The notes beneath the pieces were generated by a model. It was not told where the DNA came from, did not search any database, and saw only the letters and a program-made list of their open reading frames with translations. This document shows, one piece after another, positions 32,178-40,341 of a DNA stretch of 64,000 nt. The position numbers and the translations under genes were made by a program. The first letter of the stretch is position 1. Each line of letters begins with the position of its first letter. Origin of the DNA: DATHBD01 sp035296325 (lineage in GTDB: Bacteria > Actinomycetota > Actinomycetes > Mycobacteriales > Micromonosporaceae); contig DATHBD010000012.1 of assembly GCA_035296325.1 (NCBI GenBank), positions 1-64,000 on the forward strand. The letters are read 5' to 3'.

Positions 32178-33989
32178 GTGCGCGAGTTCTGCGTACCGCC
32201 GGTGGTGACCATCGGCGCCACGGCGACCCTGACCGACCCCGTGTGGGAAAACGCCGACGTGGCGCCGGACGCGGTGCAGTTCTCCCGCCGGGTCGGCACC
32301 GGGTGGCAGGACGTGACCTGTGAGGCCTTCCGGGTCGAGGTGGTGGCGCTGGCCCGGGGTCTGCTGGCCGGTGGGCTGGCGGCCGGAGATCGCGTCGGGC
32401 TCATGTGCAAGACCCGCTACGAGTGGACCCTCATCGACTACGCCATCTGGGCATGCGGCGCGGTGACCGTGCCGATCTACGAGACGTCCAGCCCGGAACA
32501 GGTGGCGTGGATCCTGTCCGACTCCGGCGCGGTGGCCTGTTTCGTGGAGACCGCGGGCCACCGCGACATCGTCGTGGCGGTCGCCGGCGAGCTGCCTGCC
32601 CTGGAGCACGTCTGGTGCATCGACCCGCCGGGCCCGGCGCGGCCGGCACTCGACGAACTGGTGGCGGACGGCGCCGCCGTGCCGCGGGAGGACGTCGAGC
32701 GGCGCCGGATCCGCACGACCGCCGACGACATCGCCACGATCATCTACACCAGCGGGACCACCGGGCGGCCCAAGGGCTGCGTGCTGACCCACCGCAACCT
32801 GTACTCCGACATCGCCAACGCCGTTCCGGGCCTGCAGTCGCTGTTCCACGAAGACGCGTCCACACTGCTCTTCCTGCCCCTGGCCCACGGCTTCGCCAGG
32901 CTGATCCAGCTTGGCGTGATCCAGGCCCGGGCCCGGATGGCGCACGCTCCCGAGGTGAAGAACCTCGTCGCCGACCTGCAGGAGGTCCGGCCCACCTTCC
33001 TGCTGTCGGTGCCTCGCGTGTTCGAGAAGGTGTACAACACCGCGCGGCAGCGCGCGCACACTGAAGGCAAGGGAGCGATCTTCGACCGGGCCGAGCGGAC
33101 CGCGGTGGCCTACAGCGAGGCACTGGACTCGACGCGCGGCCCGGGGCTGATGCTGCGCGGCGAGCACGCGGTCTTCGACCGGCTGGTGTACGGCAGGCTG
33201 CGGCAGGCCCTGGGCGGCCGGTGCACCCGCGCGATCTCCGGCGGCGCGCCGCTCGGCGCCCGGCTCGCCCACTTCTTCCGCGGCATCGGCGTGACCATCT
33301 ACGAGGGGTACGGTCTGACCGAGACCTCCCCGGCAAGCACCACCAATGTCGACGGTGCGATCCGGATCGGCACCGTCGGTCGCCCGCTGCCCGGCGTGAC
33401 GATCCGGATCGCCGATGACGGTGAGGTCCTGATCAAGGGCGATCACGTCTTCGTCGGATACTGGCAGGACGACGCGGCCACCGCTGAGGTGATCGATCCG
33501 GACGGGTGGCTGCGCACCGGTGATCTCGGTGACCTCGACGAGGATGGCTATCTCAGCATCACCGGCCGGAAGAAGGAGATCATCGTGACGGCCGGCGGCA
33601 AGAACGTCGCGCCGGCCGGGCTCGAGGATCGGGTGCGGGCGCACCCGCTGGTCAGTCAGTGCGTGGTCGTCGGCGACCAGAAGCCGTTCATTTCCGCCCT
33701 CATCACGATCGACGCGGAGGCCTTCGCAGCGTGGAAGAAGGAGCACGGCAGAGCGGCGGAGGCGAGCGTGGCCCAACTCCGCGACGATCCGGACCTCCGC
33801 GAGGAGGTCGGGAAGGGCGTCGACGCGGCGAACGCGGCGGTGTCGAGGGCGGAGGGGATCCGGTCCTTCCGGATCCTGGCGCAGGACTTCACCGAGGACT
33901 CCGGCGAGCTGACGCCGTCGCTGAAGGTGCGGCGGAGCGCGGTCCTCAAGACCCACGCCGACGAAGTCGCGCTGATGTACCAGCGATGA
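32178..33989 (+). CDS. fadD15: long-chain fatty-acid-CoA ligase (FadD15-type)
   Basis: A 603-residue acyl-CoA synthetase that activates long-chain fatty acids with ATP and CoA. The AMP-binding motif YTSGTTGRPKG, ISGGAPLG, YEGYGLTETSP, WLRTGDLGDLDEDGYLSITGRKKEII and the C-terminal lysine region (LTPSLKVRRSAVLK) are all present. GTG 32178 follows CAAGGAG. It corresponds to Rv2187. Its stop overlaps the start of a sensor kinase (ATGA), so lipid activation and a two-component system are translated together, an arrangement that M. tuberculosis lacks. Confidence 0.93.
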   Translation: MREFCVPPVVTIGATATLTDPVWENADVAPDAVQFSRRVGTGWQDVTCEAFRVEVVALARGLLAGGLAAGDRVGLMCKTRYEWTLIDYAIWACGAVTVPIYETSSPEQVAWILSDSGAVACFVETAGHRDIVVAVAGELPALEHVWCIDPPGPARPALDELVADGAAVPREDVERRRIRTTADDIATIIYTSGTTGRPKGCVLTHRNLYSDIANAVPGLQSLFHEDASTLLFLPLAHGFARLIQLGVIQARARMAHAPEVKNLVADLQEVRPTFLLSVPRVFEKVYNTARQRAHTEGKGAIFDRAERTAVAYSEALDSTRGPGLMLRGEHAVFDRLVYGRLRQALGGRCTRAISGGAPLGARLAHFFRGIGVTIYEGYGLTETSPASTTNVDGAIRIGTVGRPLPGVTIRIADDGEVLIKGDHVFVGYWQDDAATAEVIDPDGWLRTGDLGDLDEDGYLSITGRKKEIIVTAGGKNVAPAGLEDRVRAHPLVSQCVVVGDQKPFISALITIDAEAFAAWKKEHGRAAEASVAQLRDDPDLREEVGKGVDAANAAVSRAEGIRSFRILAQDFTEDSGELTPSLKVRRSAVLKTHADEVALMYQR

Positions 33990-35632
33990 CCTCCGAAGCC
34001 GTGCCGTCGCAGCGGCCGGAACCGACGGCGATCGCCGCCCGGCTGATCCTGCTCGCCGTGGTGACCGCCATGGTGCTGGTGGCCACCCGGGATGCCGGCG
34101 CACTGGTCTGGCTGGTGCTGCTCTGCGCCGCAGCGGTGCCGGCCGCCCTGCTGCCCGGGGACCGGTTCCTCGGGCCGCTCGCTCGGCTGGCCGAGGTGGT
34201 CGTCACCGGTCTTGCCGCGTGGGCGGTCGCCGACCAGCGCGCTGCGGGGGTACCGGCCGGGATGGCCGCCGCGGCCGTCCTGCCCTACCTGCTGGTGCCG
34301 GTCGTGGCGGCGACCCTCTACCGACGCCGCGGTGAGGCGGTGGCACTGATCGCCGTGGCGGCCGCGCTGCTCGCCGGCACGGGGCTCGCGGCGGGTCGGC
34401 TCGACGACGCCGGGTACCTCACCGCGGTCGGTGAATGGCTCGTCCTGGCCACGCTGGCAGCCGCTGTGGCGGGCGCGCTGCAGCAGAGGTTGATGGCGCG
34501 GCAGGAGGCGCCGCAGCCGTACGCCGAGGCGACCCGCCTGCTGACCCAGCTCCGCAGTGTCGCGCGACAACTGCCGGGCGCCACCCTGGACCCGGGCGGG
34601 CTGGCCGAACACCTGCTCGACGACGTTCGCGCCGTGGCGCCGGCGAGCCGCGCGGCGGTGCTCTCGGCCAGTGGCGGCGGACGGCTCGTGGTGCTCGCCC
34701 AGTACGGCGCCGACCGGGTCGACTGGGAGACCGCGCTCGACACCGAGAGTGCGATCGCCGACGCGTGGGCGTCCCAGCAGCCCGCCACCGCGAACCGCTC
34801 CCAGGCGCGGTCCGCCGCACCCCCCGGCACCGACGTGTCGGCCCTGGTGGTCCCACTGGTCGCCGGGGTTCGCACGATCGGCCTGGTCGCGATGGAGACG
34901 GACGCCGCGATGGCGTACCCCGCCCCGGTGGTCGCCCGGGTCGCGGCGATGACCACGCCGGCCGCCCTGCGCCTGGAGGCCGCGCTGCTCTTCGACGAGG
35001 TCCGGTCACTGGCCACCACGGAGGAGCGGCAGCGGCTGGCCCGCGAGATCCACGACGGCGTGGCACAGGAGCTGGTCATGGTCGGGTACGGCATCGACAA
35101 CGCGCTGGCCACGCTGCCCGATGTGGAGTCGGCGGCGGACGACCTGCGGGCGCTGCGGGGCGAGGTGACCCGCGTCATCACCGAGCTGCGGCTGTCCCTG
35201 TTCGAGCTGCGCAGTGAGGTGGAACGCTACGGAGGGCTGGCGGCTGCGATCGCCGACTACGCCCGTACCGTCGGCGCGTCGGCGGGTCTTCGGGTGCACC
35301 TTTCGCTCGACGAGTCGACCGCCCGGCTGCCGTCCGCCACCGAGGCTGAGCTGCTCCGCATCGCCCAGGAGGCGATCACCAACGCCCGTAAGCACGCCGG
35401 CGCGGAAAATCTCTGGGTAACGTGCGCGGTCGATCCGCCGTTCGCACAGGTAGAGGTCTCCGACGACGGCAGCGGAATCGGCGATCAACGACCGGACGGC
35501 CGGTACGGATTGGCGATCATGGCCGAGCGGGCCGAGCGGATCCGGGGCCGGCTTGAGATCAACCCACGGAAGCCGAATGGCACCACAGTGGCAGTTGTGC
35601 TCGGGACCGCGCCCAGGCGCGGTAGCGTGTGA
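33986..35632 (+). CDS. NarL-type sensor histidine kinase
   Basis: A 548-residue membrane sensor. The first 165 residues hold five or six membrane helices, followed by a GAF-like domain (about 190-330) and a HisKA_3 dimerisation domain with EIHDGVAQE carrying the phospho-acceptor His356. The HATPase domain has AQEAITNARKHA (N box) and VSDDGSGIG (G1 box). ATG 33986 overlaps the fadD15 stop. The LuxR-type regulator follows directly and is the cognate partner. The signal is unknown; the position suggests membrane or fatty-acid status. Confidence 0.9.
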   Translation: MTSEAVPSQRPEPTAIAARLILLAVVTAMVLVATRDAGALVWLVLLCAAAVPAALLPGDRFLGPLARLAEVVVTGLAAWAVADQRAAGVPAGMAAAAVLPYLLVPVVAATLYRRRGEAVALIAVAAALLAGTGLAAGRLDDAGYLTAVGEWLVLATLAAAVAGALQQRLMARQEAPQPYAEATRLLTQLRSVARQLPGATLDPGGLAEHLLDDVRAVAPASRAAVLSASGGGRLVVLAQYGADRVDWETALDTESAIADAWASQQPATANRSQARSAAPPGTDVSALVVPLVAGVRTIGLVAMETDAAMAYPAPVVARVAAMTTPAALRLEAALLFDEVRSLATTEERQRLAREIHDGVAQELVMVGYGIDNALATLPDVESAADDLRALRGEVTRVITELRLSLFELRSEVERYGGLAAAIADYARTVGASAGLRVHLSLDESTARLPSATEAELLRIAQEAITNARKHAGAENLWVTCAVDPPFAQVEVSDDGSGIGDQRPDGRYGLAIMAERAERIRGRLEINPRKPNGTTVAVVLGTAPRRGSV

Positions 35633-35658
35633 TGCAGCAGAGGGAGAGAGCACAAGGG

Positions 35659-36327
35659 ATGTCGACTACCGCCATGCCGACGACGCGTACCAAGGTACTG
35701 CTCGTCGACGACCACGACCTGATCCGCCGCGGCCTGCGGCACGCCTTCGAGCGTGACCGCCAGTTCGAGGTGGTCGGCGAGGCCGCAACCGCCGCGGAGG
35801 CCATTCGCCAGGCGGGCGCGTTGCAGCCCGACGTGGTGATAATGGATCTACGGCTGCCCGACGGTAGTGGGCTCGAGGCCACCCGCGCGCTGCGCAAGAC
35901 CAGCACCACCATGGGCATCGTGGTGCTGACCATGTACGCCGGCGACGACCAGCTGTTCGGCGCGCTGGAGGCCGGGGCGAGCGCGTTCGTGCCGAAGACC
36001 GCGCCGGCCGACGAGGTGGTGGCGGCGGCCCGGCATGCCGCTTCCGCGCCGAGCGCCTTCACCGCCGCCGACCTGGCCGAGGCGATGAAGCGCCGACTCG
36101 CCCCCGCCGGGCCGCAACTGTCGCCTCGCGAGGGTCAGGTGCTGCGGTTGCTGGCCGACGGCATGAGTGTGGCCGGCATCGCGAAGCAGCTGTTCGTCTC
36201 GGAGTCCACCGCGAAGACCCACATCTCGAAGCTGTACGAGAAGCTGGGGGCGGCCAACCGGGCACAGGCCCTGATGACCGCGCTCCGGCTGGGCCTGCTG
36301 GAAGCCCCCGACGCCCCGAAGTTCTGA
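35659..36327 (+). CDS. NarL/LuxR-family response regulator
   Basis: 222 residues from ATG 35659 (a GTG at 35629, overlapping the kinase stop as GTGA, would add 10). The receiver has LLVDDHDLIRRGL (acidic pocket), phospho-acceptor Asp63 in VVIMDLRLPDG and Lys in SAFVPKTAP. The C-terminal LuxR helix-turn-helix is LSPREGQVLRLLADGMSVAGIAKQLFVSESTAKTHISKLYEKL. It is the partner of the preceding kinase. Target genes are unknown. Confidence 0.93.
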   Translation: MSTTAMPTTRTKVLLVDDHDLIRRGLRHAFERDRQFEVVGEAATAAEAIRQAGALQPDVVIMDLRLPDGSGLEATRALRKTSTTMGIVVLTMYAGDDQLFGALEAGASAFVPKTAPADEVVAAARHAASAPSAFTAADLAEAMKRRLAPAGPQLSPREGQVLRLLADGMSVAGIAKQLFVSESTAKTHISKLYEKLGAANRAQALMTALRLGLLEAPDAPKF

Positions 36328-36334
36328 GCCGCGG

Positions 36335-36661
36335 TCAGTTGCTTCCGCCGGCGTTGAGGTGGAAGGCGCGCTCCTCGGCGATCTCCTTCGCTTCGAGGAA
36401 CCGCGCCGTCCACTCCGGGTCCTCGGTGCGGATGCGCGCCACGACGTGCTGGTCCAGCACCGGGCCGCCGGGAGCGAACAGGCTGACGGTCACCACCGTC
36501 TCGTCGCGGTCACCGAAGTGCCGCAGCTGCCACCGGGCCGCCGGATCCGCACGGATGGCCGGGCGCCGGTCGCCACTGCGGGTCATCGAGCTGACCAGGT
36601 AGCTCACGAGGAGCACCGCCACCAGGCCGATGAGGGCCGGGAACACCAGGTTTCCGCCCAT
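36335..36661 (-). CDS. small single-pass membrane protein
   Basis: 108 residues from ATG 36661, which has GGGAGG at good spacing. One N-terminal helix (FPALIGLVAVLLVSYLVSSM) is followed by a soluble domain with RWQLRHFGDRDETVVTVSLFAPGGPVLDQHVVARI. No family function is recognised. It lies between the response regulator and pimB', convergent with the former. Confidence 0.7.
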   Translation of the reverse strand: MGGNLVFPALIGLVAVLLVSYLVSSMTRSGDRRPAIRADPAARWQLRHFGDRDETVVTVSLFAPGGPVLDQHVVARIRTEDPEWTARFLEAKEIAEERAFHLNAGGSN

Positions 36662-36729
36662 GCCGCCTCCCTCTCACTCCGTGCCGTTCCAGGCCGATGC
36701 GGCCCTGACGTCAAGGTTGACACGGCGCA

Positions 36730-37893
36730 TCAACCCGGGCCAGGCCGCCGGCCGTCGGAACCTTGTGCATCGCCCGCGAGCAGGCCGCCGAGGCGCGCGG
36801 CCTGGGTCTCCCACCGCCACTCCCGGCCGACCCAGGCACGACCCGCCTCCCCCATCCGTCGGGCCAGCGCCGGGTCGGCGAGCACCCCGGCCACCCGCTC
36901 AGCGACTCCGGCGACATGCCGGCCGTCCACCACGTGCCCGGTCTCCCCCTCGATCACCGCATCGGGTGCACCACCGGAGTTCCCGCCGATCACCGGCAGG
37001 CCGGTCGCCGACGCCTCCAGGTAGACGATGCCCAGACCTTCCACGTCGAGGCCGCCGCGCCGGGTCCGGCACGGCATGGCGTACACGTCTCCCGCGGCGT
37101 AATGCGCGGGCAGCTCCTCCCACGGCACGGTGCCGGTGAACCGGACCTCCCGATCCACCCCCACCTCGCGGGCCAGACGCTCCAGGGTGGACCGGTACGG
37201 CCCACCGCCGACCAGGAGCAGCGCCGCGTCGGACACCCGGCGCCGGATCGCCGGCAACGCGCGGATCAGGGCGTCCTGCCCCTTGCGCGGCACCAGCCGC
37301 GAGACGCAGACCACCACTGGGCGATCGCGCAGCCCGTGCCGGTCCCGCACCGGGGCACCGTCCACGTCGGGCGAGAAGGCGGCCACGTCCACGCCCGGGG
37401 CCAGGCGCTGCAGCGACGTGCGCCCGCCCAACGTCCGGGCGAGCCGGACCCGGGTGTACTCCCCCAGGTACGTCACCACGTCGGCACCCCGGCCGATCCG
37501 GCGCAGCAGCGTGCGCGCCCCGGGCAGGGCCGCCCAGCCGACCTCGTGCCCGTGGGTCTGCGCCAGTACGTGCCGCACCCCGGCGTGGCGGCGCAGCCCC
37601 GGGGCGAGCAGCCCGAGCGGCGCGGCCGCCCCGAACCAGACCGTGTCGCAGCCGTACGCCCGGGCCAGCTCCCGGGCGCGCCGGGCGACCCGCCGCGTCG
37701 GCAGCAGCACGCCGGTGTCGTCCCGGATCACCGGAAACGGCTGCTGGGCGTCGAACCCGGCCGCCCCCCGCCACGTCGAGGCGTACACCACGAGAGAGTC
37801 GGCCGGCTGGCGCACCGCGAGGTGGTGCACGAAGGACTGGATACCGCCCGGCCGGGGCGGGAAGTCGTTGGTGATCAGCAGCGTCCGGGTCAC
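36730..37893 (-). CDS. pimB': phosphatidylinositol monomannoside alpha-mannosyltransferase (PimB'-type GT4)
   Basis: A 387-residue GT-B glycosyltransferase. RTLLITNDFPPRPGGIQSFVHHL is the PimB' N-terminal signature; the donor site has VSRLVPRKGQDALIRALP, LLVGGGPYRSTLE and EGLGIVYLEASATGLPVIGGNSGGAPDAV (the EX7E motif). It adds the second mannose to phosphatidylinositol mannosides at the cytoplasmic face of the membrane. It corresponds to Rv2188c. The GTG at 37893 overlaps the stop of the M48 protease gene (GTGA), so the two are translated together. Confidence 0.92.
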   Translation of the reverse strand: MTRTLLITNDFPPRPGGIQSFVHHLAVRQPADSLVVYASTWRGAAGFDAQQPFPVIRDDTGVLLPTRRVARRARELARAYGCDTVWFGAAAPLGLLAPGLRRHAGVRHVLAQTHGHEVGWAALPGARTLLRRIGRGADVVTYLGEYTRVRLARTLGGRTSLQRLAPGVDVAAFSPDVDGAPVRDRHGLRDRPVVVCVSRLVPRKGQDALIRALPAIRRRVSDAALLLVGGGPYRSTLERLAREVGVDREVRFTGTVPWEELPAHYAAGDVYAMPCRTRRGGLDVEGLGIVYLEASATGLPVIGGNSGGAPDAVIEGETGHVVDGRHVAGVAERVAGVLADPALARRMGEAGRAWVGREWRWETQAARLGGLLAGDAQGSDGRRPGPG

Positions 37894-39146
37894 CGGGCGC
37901 CCCGGGCCCAGGCACGGGCCGCGGCCATCCGCTCCACCGTGGACGGGTGGGTGCCGAAGAGCGCGTGCTCGACCGGGTGCGGGTCGGGGTCGCCAAGATT
38001 GACCAGGGTGAGCTTGGCCTGCATCGCCTCGAACGCGGCCGGGTCGTTCTGCAGCGCCAGCGCATGCCGGTCGGCGCGGGCCTCGATCTTGCGGGACAGG
38101 TAGGCCTGCGCCGGCGTCGCGATCAGCCCGGCCACGGCGGCGACGGCGATCAACAGCGCCAACGCGCGCGGCTCGGCGATGCTCTCCACGCCGGCCCGGC
38201 GTAGCAGCCCGGTCCACCCGCCGAGCAGGTAGAGCAGGCACACGCCGGCGGCCGCGCCGAGCGCGCTCACCGCCGTGCCGGTGGCCACGTCGCCGTCCCT
38301 GGCGTGGCCCAGCTCGTGCGCGACGACCGCCTGCACCTGCTCCGGCGGCGCCTCGGTGAGCAGGGTGTCGTACACGACGATCCGGCGGGTCGGGCCGATC
38401 CCGGAGACGTAGGCGTTGACCGCCCGGGTGCGGCGTGACGCGTCGGCGACGAGCACGTCGCGCACCGGCACGCCGTCGCGGTCGGCGAGCGCCATCAGGT
38501 CGCTGCGCAGCTGCCCGGCCGGCATCGAGCTGAACTTGTTGAACACCGGCTCGACCAGCACCGGAAAGACGAACGTCAGCAGCACCATGAAGGCGGCGGC
38601 ACCGGCCGCGCCGATCGCCCACCACCAGCGCGGCGCCAGCCGGGTGATGGTGAAGAAACCGACAAGCGTGATCGCGCCGATGACCGCGCCGACGGCGTAC
38701 CCCTTGAGCACGTCCACCGCCCAGCCGCCCCAGTCCTGGGTGGAGAGCCCGTACCGGCGCAGCACGGTGTGCCGCCAGGCCGCGAACGGCAGGGTGCACA
38801 GCTCGGTCACGAGCACGAGCACCAGGCCGCCGAGCAGCGCCTGCGCCAGCCAGTGCCCGCCCAGCGGGCGGCCGGCCAGCTCGACCAGTCGACTGCCCAG
38901 GGTGGTGAGCCCGAGCACCAGCGCGATCGTCAGCGCGACGGCCAACGCACCGTACGACCCGGGGCGCAGCGCGGCGTGGAACGCCTTGCCGCGGGTCACG
39001 GCGTCGGCCGGCAGCGTCTCCAGCGCGGCGAGCTGATCGGCGCGCGGGCCCGACCCGACGCCCCACGGCACCCGCAGCACGGCGACCACCACCAGCGCGA
39101 ACACCAGCGCGGCCAGCGTGCCGGCCGCCCACAACCGCGGCGTCAT
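37890..39146 (-). CDS. M48-family integral membrane zinc metalloprotease
   Basis: 418 residues from ATG 39146 (GTG 39173 is an alternative). The zinc-binding AHELGHARDGD has His277, Glu278 and His281, and SRKIEARADRHAL gives the third ligand. There are about seven membrane helices and the VFPVLVEPVFNKFSSMPAGQLRSDL segment, as in CAAX-prenyl-protease-1/HtpX-like (Ste24) proteins. It probably handles misfolded membrane proteins. It precedes pimB' with a 4-bp overlap. Confidence 0.9.
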   Translation of the reverse strand: MTPRLWAAGTLAALVFALVVVAVLRVPWGVGSGPRADQLAALETLPADAVTRGKAFHAALRPGSYGALAVALTIALVLGLTTLGSRLVELAGRPLGGHWLAQALLGGLVLVLVTELCTLPFAAWRHTVLRRYGLSTQDWGGWAVDVLKGYAVGAVIGAITLVGFFTITRLAPRWWWAIGAAGAAAFMVLLTFVFPVLVEPVFNKFSSMPAGQLRSDLMALADRDGVPVRDVLVADASRRTRAVNAYVSGIGPTRRIVVYDTLLTEAPPEQVQAVVAHELGHARDGDVATGTAVSALGAAAGVCLLYLLGGWTGLLRRAGVESIAEPRALALLIAVAAVAGLIATPAQAYLSRKIEARADRHALALQNDPAAFEAMQAKLTLVNLGDPDPHPVEHALFGTHPSTVERMAAARAWARGAR

Positions 39147-39183
39147 CGCGCCATCCGCCCGGTCCGCACGCACTGCTCGGCAA

Positions 39184-39414
39184 TCACACCGCCATCCTGC
39201 CGCCCTGGTGCCACCGGGGCACTATCGGGGCGCGCTGCGGCTCGTCGTCCTCCAGCACGGTCACCTCGAAGCCGGCACGGGCCAACGTCTCGATCGCCCG
39301 CGCCTCCGCCGCGTCCAGCAGGTCCAGATGGCGCGGAGGGCTCAGCAGGGCGGTCATCACACACCCGGTGCAGGCAGCGCCCCGCACCGCGCAGGTGTCG
39401 CAGTCGATGAGCAT
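39184..39414 (-). CDS. small protein with CxxC-x6-CxxC motif
   Basis: A 76-residue protein whose first 18 residues hold four cysteines (Cys5, Cys8, Cys15, Cys18) in a CDTC...CTGC arrangement that could bind zinc or an Fe-S cluster. A short helix (LDLLDAAEARAIETLARAGFEV) and an acidic/basic tail follow. ATG 39414 has AAGGAGG upstream. The gene is kept upstream of the pimB' region in related actinobacteria, often beside an NlpC/P60 hydrolase that is absent here. Function unknown. Confidence 0.75.
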   Translation of the reverse strand: MLIDCDTCAVRGAACTGCVMTALLSPPRHLDLLDAAEARAIETLARAGFEVTVLEDDEPQRAPIVPRWHQGGRMAV

Positions 39415-39509
39415 CGCTCCTCCTTGCGTTCGTACGCTCACGCTACGACCCGGGTACGACAAAACCTGAGCCTCGCGGCGGGCGGCGGCGGCCGTCCTGA
39501 GTCCACTGC

Positions 39510-39541
39510 TTGCATCCGGTACCCAGGTACGGGTTTACCGT
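39510..39541 (+). promoter_or_regulatory. MerR-type promoter with dyad in a 20-bp spacer, leaderless
   Basis: TTGCAT (39510-39515) and TACCGT (39536-39541) are separated by 20 bp, the long spacer used by MerR-family activators. The spacer holds the dyad CCGGTACC-CA-GGTACGGG (39516-39533). The ATG of the first gene starts 7 nt after the -10, with no SD, so the mRNA is probably leaderless. Confidence 0.6.
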
Positions 39542-39547
39542 TCTGGC

Positions 39548-39880
39548 ATGACCAGCGATGACCAGGCGTGGGTGCCCGCGGCGTGCACCCTGCCTACCGT
39601 GGACCGGCCACTGCGGCTCGGCGAGTTCGATGACCTGTTCACCAGCGCCCTGTGGGAGCAGCAGCGGCTGTCGGCCACCGTGCTGCGGTGGCGGCTCGAC
39701 CCGGCCGCCGAGGCAATGGCCCGGGACCTCACCGGGCGGGAGAGTTTGTGCTGCTCCTTCTTTTCGTTCACCTTCGCTGGCGATGATGCCGGGCTCCGCC
39801 TCGATGTGCAGGTGCCGGCCGGGCACCGTGAGGTCCTCGACGCGCTCGCCAGCCGGGCCGCCGGCCGGATGGCGTCGTGA
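39548..39880 (+). CDS. 110-residue protein with a Cys-Cys motif, co-operonic with MerR
   Basis: A 110-residue soluble protein with PLRLGEFDDLF, ATVLRWRLDP and TGRESLCCSFFSFTF, where Cys68-Cys69 form a vicinal pair of the kind that binds soft metals or arsenicals. Cys13 is a third candidate ligand. Its GTGA end overlaps the MerR gene, so regulator and protein are made together. No enzyme signature is visible; a metal buffer or sensor accessory is the simplest guess. Confidence 0.7.
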   Translation: MTSDDQAWVPAACTLPTVDRPLRLGEFDDLFTSALWEQQRLSATVLRWRLDPAAEAMARDLTGRESLCCSFFSFTFAGDDAGLRLDVQVPAGHREVLDALASRAAGRMAS

Positions 39881-40323
39881 GCGGGCTGCGCAGCAGCCAG
39901 GTGGCGGCGGCTGCCGGAGTCAACCTGCAAACGCTGCGCTACTACGAGCGGCGCGGCCTGCTCGCCGAACCTGACCGCAGCCTGGGCGGACACCGTCTCT
40001 ACCCGGAGCAGACAGTCACCGTCCTGAAGGTGATCAAGGCGGCGCAGCGGCTCGGGTTCACCCTCGACGAGGTCGCCGACCTGCTCGAAGCCGGCCGGCA
40101 CCGCCACGGACGGCGGCCGGAAGCGGGCCTGCGGGCCCGCGCCGGAGCCAAGCTGGCCGAGGTCGAGGCAAGGATCGCCGACCTGCAGGTCATGGCGGGC
40201 ACCCTGCGCGCCGCGGTCGACGCCGGCTGCGACGACCTGCTCGCCTGCGCCGGTCAGCCGTGCTGCCCGATCCCGTTCGCCGCCATCGCCGCAGGACGAG
40301 CCCGCGATGCCGAGGGTCGTTGA
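39877..40323 (+). CDS. MerR-family metal-type transcription regulator
   Basis: 148 residues from GTG 39877, overlapping the previous stop. The N-terminal winged helix reads SSQVAAAAGVNLQTLRYYERRGLLAEPDRSLGGHRLY. A dimerisation helix follows, then a C-terminal loop with Cys118, Cys124, Cys129 and Cys130 (AGCDDLLACAGQPCCPIP). It resembles mercury-type MerR, but the helix Cys (Cys82 of Tn501 MerR) is replaced in EAGRHRHG. The ligand is probably a soft metal; no merA, transporter or ATPase gene is adjacent. Autoregulation from the upstream long-spacer promoter is expected. Confidence 0.9.
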   Translation: MSGLRSSQVAAAAGVNLQTLRYYERRGLLAEPDRSLGGHRLYPEQTVTVLKVIKAAQRLGFTLDEVADLLEAGRHRHGRRPEAGLRARAGAKLAEVEARIADLQVMAGTLRAAVDAGCDDLLACAGQPCCPIPFAAIAAGRARDAEGR

Positions 40324-40341
40324 CGGAGCTACTGACCGGGC

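Noticed and set aside
32178..33989. A nonribosomal peptide adenylation domain
   Set aside because: The length, motif set and synteny fit a stand-alone long-chain acyl-CoA ligase; no carrier or condensation domain is near.
39548..40323. A mercury-resistance operon
   Set aside because: MerR lacks the helix Cys typical of Hg(II) sensors, and no merA, merB or transport gene is adjacent.
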